This document shows positions 1-8,432 of a DNA stretch of 64,000 nt, piece after piece. The position numbers and the translations under genes are program-made. The notes under the pieces were generated by a model, which saw only the letters and a program-made list of their open reading frames with translations, ran no database searches and was not told the origin of the DNA. How positions within the stretch are numbered: position 1 is the first letter of the stretch; each line of letters begins with the position of its first letter. Source of the stretch: an uncultured Eubacteriales bacterium (GTDB taxonomy: Bacteria > Bacillota > Clostridia > Christensenellales > DTU072); NCBI GenBank assembly GCA_949292905.1, contig CASFAV010000014.1, positions 1 through 64,000 on the forward strand, written 5' to 3'.

Positions 1-36
1 CGCTCCGCCAGACAAGCACACGCCGTAACACAAACC

Positions 37-143
37 AAAAGGCTGAACGGAAAACGAGAGCGAAGCGGAGTTTCGCGCTGAACCGCTTGCGAAATCTTCC
101 GCTTTTTCGCTCTCTCGTGTTTTCCTTTTTTTACAGCCTTTTT
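37..143. repeat. Long imperfect inverted repeat / hairpin at the element's upstream side
   Basis: The arms nest. AAAAGGCTG near 37-45 faces CAGCCTTTTT near 134-143. GGAAAACGAGAGCGAAGCGGA-like sequence (49-69) faces its bulged complement at 98-125. TTTCGC (72-77) faces GCGAAA (89-94). A T-run follows at 126-132. It could be a terminator for a gene left of the window, or a single-strand origin hairpin of the rolling-circle element; the sequence does not decide between them. No convincing gene lies in 1-394. Confidence 0.5.
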
Positions 144-394
144 ACTTTGTCATACGGTGTTTTGCTTGTCATCCTCCGAAGCTTGCCTTTCGTGGGCATA
201 TTGTCGCATCTTCCTCGGGAAAGTAAACGGTCGTAAAATCCTTGCGTAAAAGTCTGAATTAAAAGACAACAAAGCAAGGATTTTTCTTTTGCCCGTTGAC
301 GTTTCCCGAATAGACATTAAAGATGTTTTCCTTTTACCGTCATATGCTCCCTTTTGCCTGCCGAAAGGCAATCAAATTTCGGAGGTAAAAGACA

Positions 395-1015
395 ATGGAA
401 AAGGTAAGAAAAGGTTACGAAATATTAGATGAGAAAATCTCACCGGAAAACGTCATGCGTATGGGAGAATTGCTTGCACTCAGCGCATTGAAGTTTATGT
501 GCGGGCATAAAATGCTGCACAGAATGTATGCCAATCTTGCAAGAGACATAGATTACAAAGACTTGGACGGATATGTCTTTACGGACAGTTACGACCTTGC
601 ACAGGAAGCGGCGTTGTTCCTATGCGGATATATGGGAAAATCGGTATTCGACACCTGTATCGACCCGAAAAGCGGAAAGACGTATGCAATAAGAAGAATG
701 TGCAGTAAAATACTTTGTCATAAACTGTATGAGGAATGGAAAATCAAAAGATATACGGATAGCACCGAAGATTTGCACAGGAACCAAGAACCTTTTGCAA
801 ACTTTGAGCAGGAACAAGAAACGGATTACACCAAGTACGACGAAATAATGGAAAAACTCAACCTGAACAAAGGCGAGAAAGAAACGATCGAATGCTATAT
901 GGCAGGAATAGGCTTTACCGAACAGGCAAGAATGTTTGCATTAAACCTTTCCACTATATGGCGCAGAAGAAAGAGCGCACAGATGAAATATATGGCAATA
1001 GCGGAAACGCTGTAA
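395..1015 (+). CDS. Sigma-70 region 4-like DNA-binding protein of the mobile element
   Basis: A 206-aa protein with a good GGAGGT ribosome site ahead of ATG. The last 60 residues have the look of a sigma region 4 helix-turn-helix (a GEKETIECYMAGIGFTEQA-like helix followed by STIWRRRKSA). The first 140 residues are helical and I do not recognise them. Small proteins of this kind are common beside replication and recombination genes of Clostridia mobile elements, where they presumably control element transcription. It is AT-richer than the chromosome to the right. A phage-type transcriptional activator is an alternative reading. Confidence 0.55.
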   Translation: MEKVRKGYEILDEKISPENVMRMGELLALSALKFMCGHKMLHRMYANLARDIDYKDLDGYVFTDSYDLAQEAALFLCGYMGKSVFDTCIDPKSGKTYAIRRMCSKILCHKLYEEWKIKRYTDSTEDLHRNQEPFANFEQEQETDYTKYDEIMEKLNLNKGEKETIECYMAGIGFTEQARMFALNLSTIWRRRKSAQMKYMAIAETL

Positions 1016-1084
1016 CATACAATTAAATATAAAACTCACAAGGCAATCCGAAAAAGGTTGCCTTATTTTTTTATTCGGACCGTG

Positions 1085-1230
1085 GACTTTTACTTTTTTC
1101 GTGGCTTTTAAGTAGAAACATTCCTTCAGGGGTTAATTTCAGCCGGTTCCATGGCTTCTAATTGAGGGGGTCCATTTCAGTCGTTTTCGTGGCTACTAAG
1201 TAGAGAATGTTCATTCAGGGGGCCCATTTT
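1085..1230 (+). repeat. Three degenerate ~40-bp repeats
   Basis: Three segments share the pattern CGTGGCTNNTAAGTAG followed by a G-rich stretch and CCCATTTTC or a similar end: near 1098, 1148 and 1185. They diverge from each other by several bases. With the iterons just downstream they make the 1016-1497 intergenic stretch a repeat-rich, probable replication or control region. Confidence 0.45.
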
Positions 1231-1239
1231 CGGTCTTAC

Positions 1240-1402
1240 AATTCCCTTATAAGTGTAGGGCAAAAAACTTTTGCAGCTGTCGAGTAAAAAAATCTTACAT
1301 TTAAGGGTGGACTTTTGGCTTTGCAATTCCCTTATAAGTGAAGGGTAAAAAAATTTCAGTTGTCTTAACCCCATTTTTACCTTTCAAATTCCCTTATAAG
1401 TG
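1240..1402 (+). repeat. Iteron-like direct repeats upstream of rep (candidate origin region)
   Basis: The 16-mer AATTCCCTTATAAGTG occurs exactly three times, at 1240-1255, 1325-1340 and 1387-1402, with start spacings of 85 and 62 bp. Each copy contains the palindrome CTTATAAG, and A-rich sequence follows the first two. Repeats of this type upstream of a rep gene are typical Rep or host-factor binding sites; that role is inferred. Confidence 0.6.
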
Positions 1403-1497
1403 TGGATAACTTTACAAAGAAAACTTCGTGAAGTCGCAAAGTCCTTGCGAGTTTGCGGGATATAAAAGAAAAAAACAAAACAAGGAGGTAACGCCTA

Positions 1498-1653
1498 TTG
1501 AACAAAGAAACGATCAAGGTAGTAAACGTCGGAAAGCCGGATATCGAAGCGATGAGCGGAAGCGAACAGAATACGTTCTTTTCCGAATTGCTTTCAAAGA
1601 TATCTTCTCTTTCCAAACAGCAGCGAGCGGAACAGTCCGTTCAAAGGAGGTAG
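1498..1653 (+). CDS. 51-residue mobile-element protein with a TTG start, unknown function
   Basis: A strong AAGGAGGT site (1482-1489) sits 8 bases ahead of TTG at 1498. The frame runs 51 codons to TAG at 1651. The product starts MNKETIKVVNVGKPD and ends in a charged, glutamine/arginine-rich helix. The stop is inside the ribosome site of rep, whose ATG follows two bases later, so the two genes are probably translationally coupled. No family is recognised. The placement suggests a copy-control or accessory factor for Rep, but that is a guess. Confidence 0.5.
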   Translation: MNKETIKVVNVGKPDIEAMSGSEQNTFFSELLSKISSLSKQQRAEQSVQRR

Positions 1654-1655
1654 CT

Positions 1656-2591
1656 ATGCCGTACAGAAGCGCAAAAGTATACAACGACGGAAGTCACTAC
1701 ATAGCAATCCCTCAAACCAACAATTCGACCAAACAAAAGAAAAACCCGACAAAGACGGTCTGCACGGGTACGGAATTGCAGACAGCAAAGAATAAGACCG
1801 ATAAAACGGCTACGGAGCTTCTCACTCCCAAGGAAAGATTTGAGAAAATTTACAGAGAAAACAACGGCAAAAGAAAAGCCGAAAAAATAGAGATATTAAC
1901 GGAAGAACTGAAACAGGATTTCAAGACGGAAGAACAGACAAGAGAGTTTATAGAGAAGAACATAGAACGGTTACAGAGAAACAAGATTGTCCGCAAGACA
2001 CGGCTTGCAAGGAAAATTAACCTTAACGAATGGAACTTCTTTTGCACTTTTACGTACTCCGACGAAAAGCATACGGAAGAAAGTTTCAGAAAAGGACTAA
2101 GCGATGTATTGAAACGAATGGTACACAGAAAAGGATGGAAATACATCGGCGTATGGGAACGCGGCGGAGAAACCAACAGACTGCACTTTCACGGTATATT
2201 CTATATCTCCGAAAGCGGTATGCCGGGAAAGCTTGAAGAAAAGAAAGATTACAGTTTCGGTTCCCGAAAACGGCAGATGATTATGCAAAACACATACTTT
2301 AACGATAAATTCGGACGAAACGACTTTAACGAATTGAATGTCAGACGAGAGATAACGGACTCGGCAAGATACCTGATGAAGTACATGGAAAAGTGCGGCG
2401 AAAAACTAATCTATTCACGGAACATACCGACGTATTTCAGGTCGGACATTATGGACGAAGACGTCCTCTGTACCATAGGGCAGGAAGATAAAAAGCTGTT
2501 ACTTTCGGACGACTTTAACTGTTGGGACGAGGGGTGTCTGATCGGGAAAGTCAGTCCCGAAGTAATTAAGCAAATGCCGAAGTGCAATTAA
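1656..2591 (+). CDS. HUH-family rolling-circle replication initiator (Rep)
   Basis: A 311-aa protein; the start is set by AAAGGAGGT six bases before ATG 1656, although the frame is open further upstream. In order: a charged N-terminal part with a coiled-coil-like segment (~50-115), motif I FFCTFTY, motif II RLHFHGIFY (the metal-binding His-hydrophobic-His), and motif III ARYLMKYMEK with the likely catalytic tyrosine(s). These three motifs define HUH single-strand nickases, which nick an origin and form a 5'-phosphotyrosine bond. No helicase domain is present, so a host helicase is probably used. It most likely drives replication or transfer of this element. Confidence 0.8.
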   Translation: MPYRSAKVYNDGSHYIAIPQTNNSTKQKKNPTKTVCTGTELQTAKNKTDKTATELLTPKERFEKIYRENNGKRKAEKIEILTEELKQDFKTEEQTREFIEKNIERLQRNKIVRKTRLARKINLNEWNFFCTFTYSDEKHTEESFRKGLSDVLKRMVHRKGWKYIGVWERGGETNRLHFHGIFYISESGMPGKLEEKKDYSFGSRKRQMIMQNTYFNDKFGRNDFNELNVRREITDSARYLMKYMEKCGEKLIYSRNIPTYFRSDIMDEDVLCTIGQEDKKLLLSDDFNCWDEGCLIGKVSPEVIKQMPKCN

Positions 2592-2630
2592 CCATTGTCT
2601 TTCTTTTTTAGGAGCTTAAACGAAAAAGGT

Positions 2631-2678
2631 TTTGCCGTCAAGGGTAAAGTGCATTGCTCCGCAACCCCTGACGGCAAA
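2631..2678. repeat. Intergenic hairpin between rep and recombinase
   Basis: TTTGCCGTCAAGGG (2631-2644) pairs with CCCCTGACGGCAAA (2665-2678), about 13 base pairs around a 20-nt loop. No T-run follows on either strand, so it is not a standard terminator. It could be a nick site, a Rep site or an mRNA processing element. Confidence 0.45.
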
Positions 2679-2778
2679 TAAAGGTACAACAAACAAAAAT
2701 CTAAAAATCCTTTTCCGTTTGTTCCGCTCCCGTCGAAAGACAATTCAAAAACAAAAATAATAAGGAGGTAAAACACAA

Positions 2779-4278
2779 GTGAAGACAGCAGTGATATATG
2801 CCAGATACAGTTCGGATAACCAATCCGAGCAGTCTATCGAAGGACAACTCAGAGTGTGCAACGAGTATGCAAAAACTCACGATATAACGGTAGTCAAGAC
2901 GTATATCGACCGTGCCATGACGGGGACAAACGATAATCGTCCGGATTTTCAGAGAATGATTAAAGACAGTAATCGCAGGGAGTGGGAACTGGTACTTGTT
3001 TACAAATTAGACAGATTCAGTCGTAACAAGTACGAAATGGCGGTACACAAGAAAACGTTGAAAGACAACGGCGTGAAAGTTATTTCCGCTACGGAGTATA
3101 TTCCCGATTCGCCCGAAGCGATTATCTTGGAAAGTATGCTCGAAGGCTATGCAGAGTATTACAGTGCGGAACTGTCGCAGAAAGTAAAACGCGGTATGAA
3201 AGAAACAAGGCTCAAAGGCAATTTTACGGGCGGTACGATAATATACGGCTACAAGGTGGAAAATCACAAGGTAACAATCGACGAAGAAAAAGCCGAAGTC
3301 GTCAGATACATATACGAGCAGTACGCTATGGGAGTATATGTAAAAGACATTATTTCGGCTTTAACGGAAAAAGGCATATTCAATAAAGGAAAACCGTTTG
3401 CGAGGAATACCATTTACAATATACTGAAAAACGAAAAGTATTTCGGTATATACAGACATAACGACGAAGTGTTCGACAATATCTATCCCGCAATCGTGCC
3501 GAAAAAAATATACGAGAAAGTCAGACAAAAAACAGACATGAACAAATACGGTAAGCGCAGCGTGGACGTCATCTATATGCTCCGCAACAAAATGATATGC
3601 GGATATTGCGGAAGACCCATAAGCGCCGAAACGGGAACGTCCAAAGGCGGTAAAAAGATACGGTACTACAAATGCCTCGGAAGGAAACATAACAACGGAT
3701 GCAAAAAGTCCATGGTGAGAAAGGAGCTCTTAGAAGATTTTGTCGTAAGCAATATCGTTAAGCTTCTCTCCGAAAAGGAAATCAAAGATAAGATGATATC
3801 ATCTCTTATGCGAATGCAAGAAGAGTTGATAACGGATAACGCCGATTTACAAAGGCTTACAAAGGAACGCAAGACAACCGAAACGCAGATATCGAACATA
3901 ATGACGGCGATAGAAAACGGCGGTACGAGCGCAACGGCGATGAAACGATTGAGAGAACTCGAACTGAAAGCCGCAGAACTCGAAAAAGCCGTTGCCGTAC
4001 AGAAAGCCAAAACGGCAGACAGATTTACGGAAGAAGAACTGCGGGCGTATTACGAGCAGGCTTTGACACTCGAACCGCAGATGCTGATAAACACGCTTGT
4101 AAAGCAAATAACGCTGTATGACGATAAGATAATCATTCAATACAACAGCCCCGTAAAAGCAGGTCCCGATGAAAGTCGGGACTTTTCTTTTTACGAAAAA
4201 CAACTTAAAATGCCGTATGTAAGGCAGAACAAGAAAGAACTGCAATACCGCAAGTTTACGATTGTGCTTTCCGTCTGA
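2779..4278 (+). CDS. Large serine recombinase / site-specific integrase
   Basis: A 499-aa protein from GTG 2779, with AAGGAGGT ten bases ahead. The N-terminal resolvase domain (1-150) has the YARYSSDNQ catalytic-serine motif and the LDRFSR arginine motif. The recombinase domain follows (NGxxxTxxxxYxILxNEKYxG-like at ~200-225). A zinc beta-ribbon (CGYCGRPI ... CLGRKHNNGC, ~275-310) and a long coiled coil (~350-420) complete the large serine integrase architecture. It would integrate and excise the element at short att sites. It is the last gene of the element before the tRNA. Length is normal and no damage is visible. Confidence 0.9.
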   Translation: MKTAVIYARYSSDNQSEQSIEGQLRVCNEYAKTHDITVVKTYIDRAMTGTNDNRPDFQRMIKDSNRREWELVLVYKLDRFSRNKYEMAVHKKTLKDNGVKVISATEYIPDSPEAIILESMLEGYAEYYSAELSQKVKRGMKETRLKGNFTGGTIIYGYKVENHKVTIDEEKAEVVRYIYEQYAMGVYVKDIISALTEKGIFNKGKPFARNTIYNILKNEKYFGIYRHNDEVFDNIYPAIVPKKIYEKVRQKTDMNKYGKRSVDVIYMLRNKMICGYCGRPISAETGTSKGGKKIRYYKCLGRKHNNGCKKSMVRKELLEDFVVSNIVKLLSEKEIKDKMISSLMRMQEELITDNADLQRLTKERKTTETQISNIMTAIENGGTSATAMKRLRELELKAAELEKAVAVQKAKTADRFTEEELRAYYEQALTLEPQMLINTLVKQITLYDDKIIIQYNSPVKAGPDESRDFSFYEKQLKMPYVRQNKKELQYRKFTIVLSV

Positions 4279-4311
4279 TATACAAAAAACAGCTATTCCC
4301 AATCTTGGCGA

Positions 4312-4364
4312 GGGTTCGAATCGCTGACTCTCGGGCAGGATTTTTACAGCTTTTATTCGAACCC
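4312..4364. repeat. Inverted T-arm-like repeat at the element's right end
   Basis: GGGTTCGAAT (4312-4321) and its inverse ATTCGAACCC (4355-4364) flank 33 bases. The same ATTCGAACCC recurs at 4491-4500 as the T-arm of tRNA-Ser. This could mark the element's attachment junction or a tRNA remnant. No full tRNA can be folded here. Confidence 0.4.
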
Positions 4365-4430
4365 CCGTCAAAAGTGTAAAATCGGCTCAAAACTGCTTGT
4401 TTTTAAGCGAAATACCGTATTTTAGGCAAG

Positions 4431-4471
4431 AAAAAATCCTAAACCGAATTTAGGTGTTCGATTTAGGATTT
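4431..4471 (-). terminator. Rho-independent terminator of tRNA-Ser
   Basis: On the minus strand a 10-bp stem AAATCCTAAA / TTTAGGATTT (4462-4471 with 4434-4443) ends in six T residues (4431-4436), directly downstream of the tRNA. Confidence 0.8.
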
Positions 4472-4474
4472 GTT

Positions 4475-4566
4475 TGGCGGAGAGAGTGGGATTCGAACCC
4501 ACGATACCCTTTAGAGGTATACACGATTTCCAATCGTGCTCCTTAGGCCATCTCGGACATCTCTCC
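4475..4566 (-). tRNA. tRNA-Ser (anticodon GGA)
   Basis: The minus strand reads from GGAGAGA to TCTCTCCGCCA with CCA encoded. It has a 7-bp acceptor stem, the anticodon arm CGATT-GGA-AATCG, a long type II variable arm and T-arm GTGGG-TTCGAAT-CCCAC. The 92-nt length and the variable arm are those of serine tRNAs; anticodon GGA reads UCC and UCU. It abuts the mobile element. Confidence 0.95.
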
Positions 4567-4672
4567 TCATTCGTTTTTTATAGATGTTATGCGCGCCACG
4601 CTCTTACGACGCTCGTTTATTATACGATATAATTCTTCCCGTGGCAAGTTTTTAACGAAAGTTTTTTGACGC

Positions 4673-5620
4673 TTATTTGTTTGCGCCTTGCTCCGCGCCC
4701 TCCTCTCGTCGGATCGCCGCCCTTTTCTCGCCTGCGGCGTTCGCCGCCTTTGCACGCCCCGCCTTTACCGCCCGACGGAATTTCGCAGGCGGTACAGACG
4801 CATATTCCTTGAATACCCTGTTAAAATGACTGAGGCTGTCGTACCCCAAATGCCCCGCTATCTCCAACGTGGACATCTCCGTTTCCGCAAGCCACTCTCG
4901 CGCATAATCGCATTTCATTTCCTTCAGATAGCCCGTCACGGTCTTTCCCGTGTAACGCTTGAAATACTCCACCATCACCGGCGGCGAAAAACTGCCCATC
5001 GCATAGACGTCGCGCGCCGTACAAGCCGCGTTCTCAGGCGAATGTATGCGCTCCAACAACGCTTTGAACCACTCAGGATATCCCTTGAGTTCGTCGCCGC
5101 CCGCCACGCTCAACACGGATATCATCTGCGCTATCATTGCGCTTATCAAAGAGGCATACCCATTTTCGCCGCGTCGCATCAGCATATTTATGAGTCCCGC
5201 TTTGGTCGTAAAATATCCGAGCTCCTCCGCCGTAAGTTCGACGCTCCTGCGCGCTCCCTGCGCGCACAGCGCCTCGGCGTCTGCGCCTATAGCCGCGCAT
5301 ATCCCGTAAAACTTGTCGGGAGAAACGCAGAAATTCATGTGTATCGACGACCGCTCCCCTATCCTGCGGAATTGATGAGCGTCCTCCGGCTTGAGCATCA
5401 CGAGCGCGCCCTTTTTCAGTATCGTCGTATCTCCGTTCAGCTCATGCCTCGTAGCTCCGTCCGTCATTATAAAAAATTCATAAAAATCGTGACGATGCAT
5501 CGAGGTTTCGCTCTCCCGCCACCAATGGAAGGATACGCCGTGTTCTTTCAGGTACGAATTTTTAAGGTAATTCACCGTCACGACGTCAGATAGCATATTT
5601 AAGTCAGATTTCCGCGCCAT
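4673..5620 (-). CDS. AraC-family transcriptional regulator with cupin sensor domain
   Basis: About 315 aa. The N-terminal half (30-110) is an AraC-type cupin (HRHDFYEFFIM, LKPEDAHQF). The C-terminal ~100 residues hold the two AraC helix-turn-helix motifs, ending LEIAGHLGYDSLSHFNRVFKEY and FRRAV. ATG at 5620 has GGGAG 11 bases upstream; a TTG two codons earlier has 5-base spacing and could also serve. It is divergent from the PHP-GPH-ChbG operon, which it probably activates in response to a sugar or sugar derivative. The tail after the HTH (~30 residues) is Ala/Arg-rich low complexity. Confidence 0.85.
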   Translation of the reverse strand: MARKSDLNMLSDVVTVNYLKNSYLKEHGVSFHWWRESETSMHRHDFYEFFIMTDGATRHELNGDTTILKKGALVMLKPEDAHQFRRIGERSSIHMNFCVSPDKFYGICAAIGADAEALCAQGARRSVELTAEELGYFTTKAGLINMLMRRGENGYASLISAMIAQMISVLSVAGGDELKGYPEWFKALLERIHSPENAACTARDVYAMGSFSPPVMVEYFKRYTGKTVTGYLKEMKCDYAREWLAETEMSTLEIAGHLGYDSLSHFNRVFKEYASVPPAKFRRAVKAGRAKAANAAGEKRAAIRREEGAEQGANK

Positions 5621-5767
5621 TTGCAAAAAATCTCCCGTGCATTTCTATATATGAAATTGTAACAGATATCCTTACGGTATTCAATATCCGAACGGCATTC
5701 GGGAGCATACTGAATTATTTAACGCATATTCATAAAAAAATCACAAGTTTTATCGCGCGATATATTA

Positions 5768-5773
5768 TATAAT
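5768..5773 (+). promoter_or_regulatory. Candidate -10 box of the PHP-GPH-ChbG operon
   Basis: TATAAT lies 20 bases before the ATG. No good -35 is visible at the right distance, which fits an activator-dependent promoter. The palindrome TCGCGCGA sits at 5753-5760, between the likely activator site and the -10. Confidence 0.4.
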
Positions 5774-5792
5774 TGAAGCAGGACGAAAGCCT

Positions 5793-7043
5793 ATGAAACT
5801 CAAGCATTTCATTCCGAAAAGCAAAGAAAAGACTTACTACACGATCCCTTTCGAAGTACCCGAAAACGTGGAGCGCATAACCGTGCGCTACGACTATAAG
5901 CGTCCCGTTCGAGGCGCGCTCGCGGACATTTTGCCGACAAACACGGTAGACATAGGATTAGCCGACAATAACGGCGACTTCCTCGGCTGGTCGGGAAGCG
6001 CTCATAAAGAGATCTTCGTAGGAGAATTCGGAGCTTCCGCGGGATACCTGCAACGCAGAACGGAAGCGGGTACGTGGAGCATAATCGTAGGCGCGTACCG
6101 CATACTCGACGAAGGCGTCGAAGTGGAATACGACATAGAATTCGAATACCGTAAAAAACGGCTTCTGCTCGGCGACACGCACGTGCACACCACCGCTTCG
6201 GACGGCGCTCTCGACGCTTACGAGTTGGGAAAACTCGCGCTGAAAAAGGGACTCGACTTCGTAGCGCTATCCAATCACAACAATTATGCGGAGAACTTCT
6301 GTCTGCCGCGTTTCAAGAATCTGACGTTCGTTCCCGCAGTGGAATGGACCCACTACCGCGGGCATATGAATTTCTACGGTGCGGAAGCGCCTTTTGCAAA
6401 CTCGTTCGTCGCCAATACAGCAGACGAAATGCGCGCGCTCGCGGAGCACGCGAAAAAATCGGGCGCGTTCATCTCCGTCAATCACCCAAAATGCCGATTC
6501 TGTCCCTATCTGTGGGAGGACGAAAACGTCTTCGACATGGTGGAAGTATGGAACGGTCCGATGAGCGAAAGAAACGAAAAAGCCATCTTATGGTGGACCG
6601 AAATGCTTAAACGGGGACGCCGTATACCGATATGCGGGGGGAGCGATTTTCACCGTCCGCGCGGCGCGGTAAAACTCGGAAATCCCGTTACCGGCGTGTA
6701 CGCGGAGTCGCGCGGAGCGCGTGACGTCCTGGAGGCTCTCGCGCAAGGTCACGCTTTCGTAACGGGCGGCACGCGCGGCGCGCGACTTCTCCTATCGTAC
6801 GGCGAAGCCTCTATGGGCGACGTGACCTCTCAGCACGAAGGCACGCCGCTACGTATAGAAGCGAGCGGACTGCGCTCGGAGGACGTTTTCCTCGTTACCG
6901 ACAAAGGCGTACGCTCCGTGAAAAAAAACGTCCGCGGAGATCTCAGAACGGAAATTTTTGCGGAAAATATCATTTTCGCTTACCTTATCATCAAAAAGCG
7001 CGGTCGCGTGACCGCTTTGACCAACCCCGTTTATTTCAGATAG
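5793..7043 (+). CDS. CehA/McbA-type PHP-domain metallohydrolase
   Basis: 416 aa. An N-terminal beta-sandwich-like region (1-125) is followed by a PHP metal-dependent phosphoesterase domain: GDTHVHTTASDG (first metal site), LSNHNNY, PAVEWTH, SVNHPKC and GGSDFHRP, the metal-binding His/Asp/Glu set. CehA-type proteins are hydrolases of uncertain natural substrate. It is first in an operon with a sugar-type symporter and a ChbG-like deacetylase, so a phosphorylated or esterified sugar is a reasonable guess. The C-terminus is a small beta domain. Confidence 0.8.
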   Translation: MKLKHFIPKSKEKTYYTIPFEVPENVERITVRYDYKRPVRGALADILPTNTVDIGLADNNGDFLGWSGSAHKEIFVGEFGASAGYLQRRTEAGTWSIIVGAYRILDEGVEVEYDIEFEYRKKRLLLGDTHVHTTASDGALDAYELGKLALKKGLDFVALSNHNNYAENFCLPRFKNLTFVPAVEWTHYRGHMNFYGAEAPFANSFVANTADEMRALAEHAKKSGAFISVNHPKCRFCPYLWEDENVFDMVEVWNGPMSERNEKAILWWTEMLKRGRRIPICGGSDFHRPRGAVKLGNPVTGVYAESRGARDVLEALAQGHAFVTGGTRGARLLLSYGEASMGDVTSQHEGTPLRIEASGLRSEDVFLVTDKGVRSVKKNVRGDLRTEIFAENIIFAYLIIKKRGRVTALTNPVYFR

Positions 7044-7052
7044 GAGCGCGCT

Positions 7053-8432
7053 ATGGAAAATCAAACTACGGCTGTTAAAGAGATCAAAAAAACTTCCCCT
7101 TTCCGTTACGGTATCGGAATGCTCGGCACTTCGATCCCTATCAACATGTTCAAGTCTTTCGCGGCGGCTTTCTACGTTCTGCAACTGGGACTGGATATGG
7201 AATTGTATTCGACTGTTCTGCTCATCTACACTTTCGTGGACGTGATAGACAATCCGATATACGGATTTCTGTCGGACAGGACGAATACCAAATGGGGCAG
7301 GCGCCGCCCGTGGCTCCTCATAGGCACGCCGCTTATGGTGGTATGTTTCCTGCTTTTCTTCAACGTACCGTCTTCGATACAGAGCGACCAGTCGAAGCTC
7401 TACATGTATATGTTGCTCACCTATCTGCTGACGGGAACGCTGGACTCGCTGATGAACGCAAATTACGGCGCGCTGTTCCCGGAGCTGTTCAAATCGGATT
7501 CGGAGCGTTCCAAAACAAACGCGATCAGGCAGGTGTCGCAACTCGTGGCAATGGCCATAAGCATCGCGCTGACGCCCATGATCGCGGAAAAGATAGGATA
7601 TAATTACACTTCCGTTATTTACGGAGCACTCGCCCTTGCGGTATTGATGTACAGTTTCGTCGGCTGTCACGAGAAAAACGACCGCGTGAACGAAGAGAAA
7701 CCGAACCTGATCAAAAGCATAATAGATCTTCTGAAAAATCCTAAATTCTGGATATACGGATTTGCGGGAGCATTTTATTCGGCGGCGTTTTCGCTCATAT
7801 CGCAAGCGCTGTCCTTCTACGTAAAATACACGCTCGGACTCGGCGGTACGGAAACCACGTTGGTTCTCGCCACCGTACTCGGAGTGGCGGTGATAGGCAT
7901 ATTGATGTGGACTTTCGTCGCGAAGAAACTGCACCTCATCACTATATGGCGTATCGGATTCCTCGTGATGTTCCTCGGCTTCATACCGCTTTATTTCGCA
8001 AATACCTTGGGCGCTACCATAGCCATCGCGAGCGTAATGGGACTGGGTATCGCCGGCGCGTTGAGCACCATGGACTGCATATCCGCTAAAATAATAGACG
8101 ACGATTACCGCAAGCACGGCATCCGCCGCGAAGGCGTTATAAGCAGTCTGGTGGGCGTTATGAACAGGCTGAACGGCTTATACACGTCGCTCGCCTTCTT
8201 CGTGGTGGCGCGCGCGTTCGGCTTCGAAAACGGCGACAACCCCGGCGATAATCCTGCGGAAGCTTCGAGAGTATTGTTGTGCGTATTCCCGGCGATAGCG
8301 ATGTTATTGGCGGTGATATTCTCTTTCTTCCTTAAATTCAAAGACGACGGTAAAGCCGCCCCCGAAGCTACGGAAAACAAAACCGCCGAGATAAAAACGG
8401 CGGAAGCGGATCTCAATGAACCAATATACTGA
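7053..8432 (+). CDS. GPH-family (glycoside-pentoside-hexuronide) cation symporter, MFS fold
   Basis: 459 aa, about 12 hydrophobic segments, with the family loop DVIDNPIYGFLSDRTNTKWGRRRPW near residues 60-85 (quoted in pieces: DNPIYGFLSDRT and KWGRRRPW). GPH proteins bring glycosides or uronides in with Na+ or H+. AGGAG precedes the ATG, nine bases after the PHP gene. The tail is a charged Ala/Glu/Lys-rich extension. It overlaps the next gene by 17 bp. The substrate is probably an oligosaccharide processed by its neighbours. Confidence 0.85.
   Translation: MENQTTAVKEIKKTSPFRYGIGMLGTSIPINMFKSFAAAFYVLQLGLDMELYSTVLLIYTFVDVIDNPIYGFLSDRTNTKWGRRRPWLLIGTPLMVVCFLLFFNVPSSIQSDQSKLYMYMLLTYLLTGTLDSLMNANYGALFPELFKSDSERSKTNAIRQVSQLVAMAISIALTPMIAEKIGYNYTSVIYGALALAVLMYSFVGCHEKNDRVNEEKPNLIKSIIDLLKNPKFWIYGFAGAFYSAAFSLISQALSFYVKYTLGLGGTETTLVLATVLGVAVIGILMWTFVAKKLHLITIWRIGFLVMFLGFIPLYFANTLGATIAIASVMGLGIAGALSTMDCISAKIIDDDYRKHGIRREGVISSLVGVMNRLNGLYTSLAFFVVARAFGFENGDNPGDNPAEASRVLLCVFPAIAMLLAVIFSFFLKFKDDGKAAPEATENKTAEIKTAEADLNEPIY

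Noticed and set aside
150..371. 73-aa open frame on the minus strand
   Set aside because: No ribosome site, basic low-information protein, overlaps the leader of the 395 gene.
4300..4340. A second tRNA at the end of the mobile element
   Set aside because: The GGGTTCGAAT loop is present, but flanking bases cannot form a T-stem, and no anticodon or acceptor arm can be found.
6849..8117. 422-aa minus-strand open frame
   Set aside because: Shadow of the PHP and GPH genes, without ribosome site or family features.
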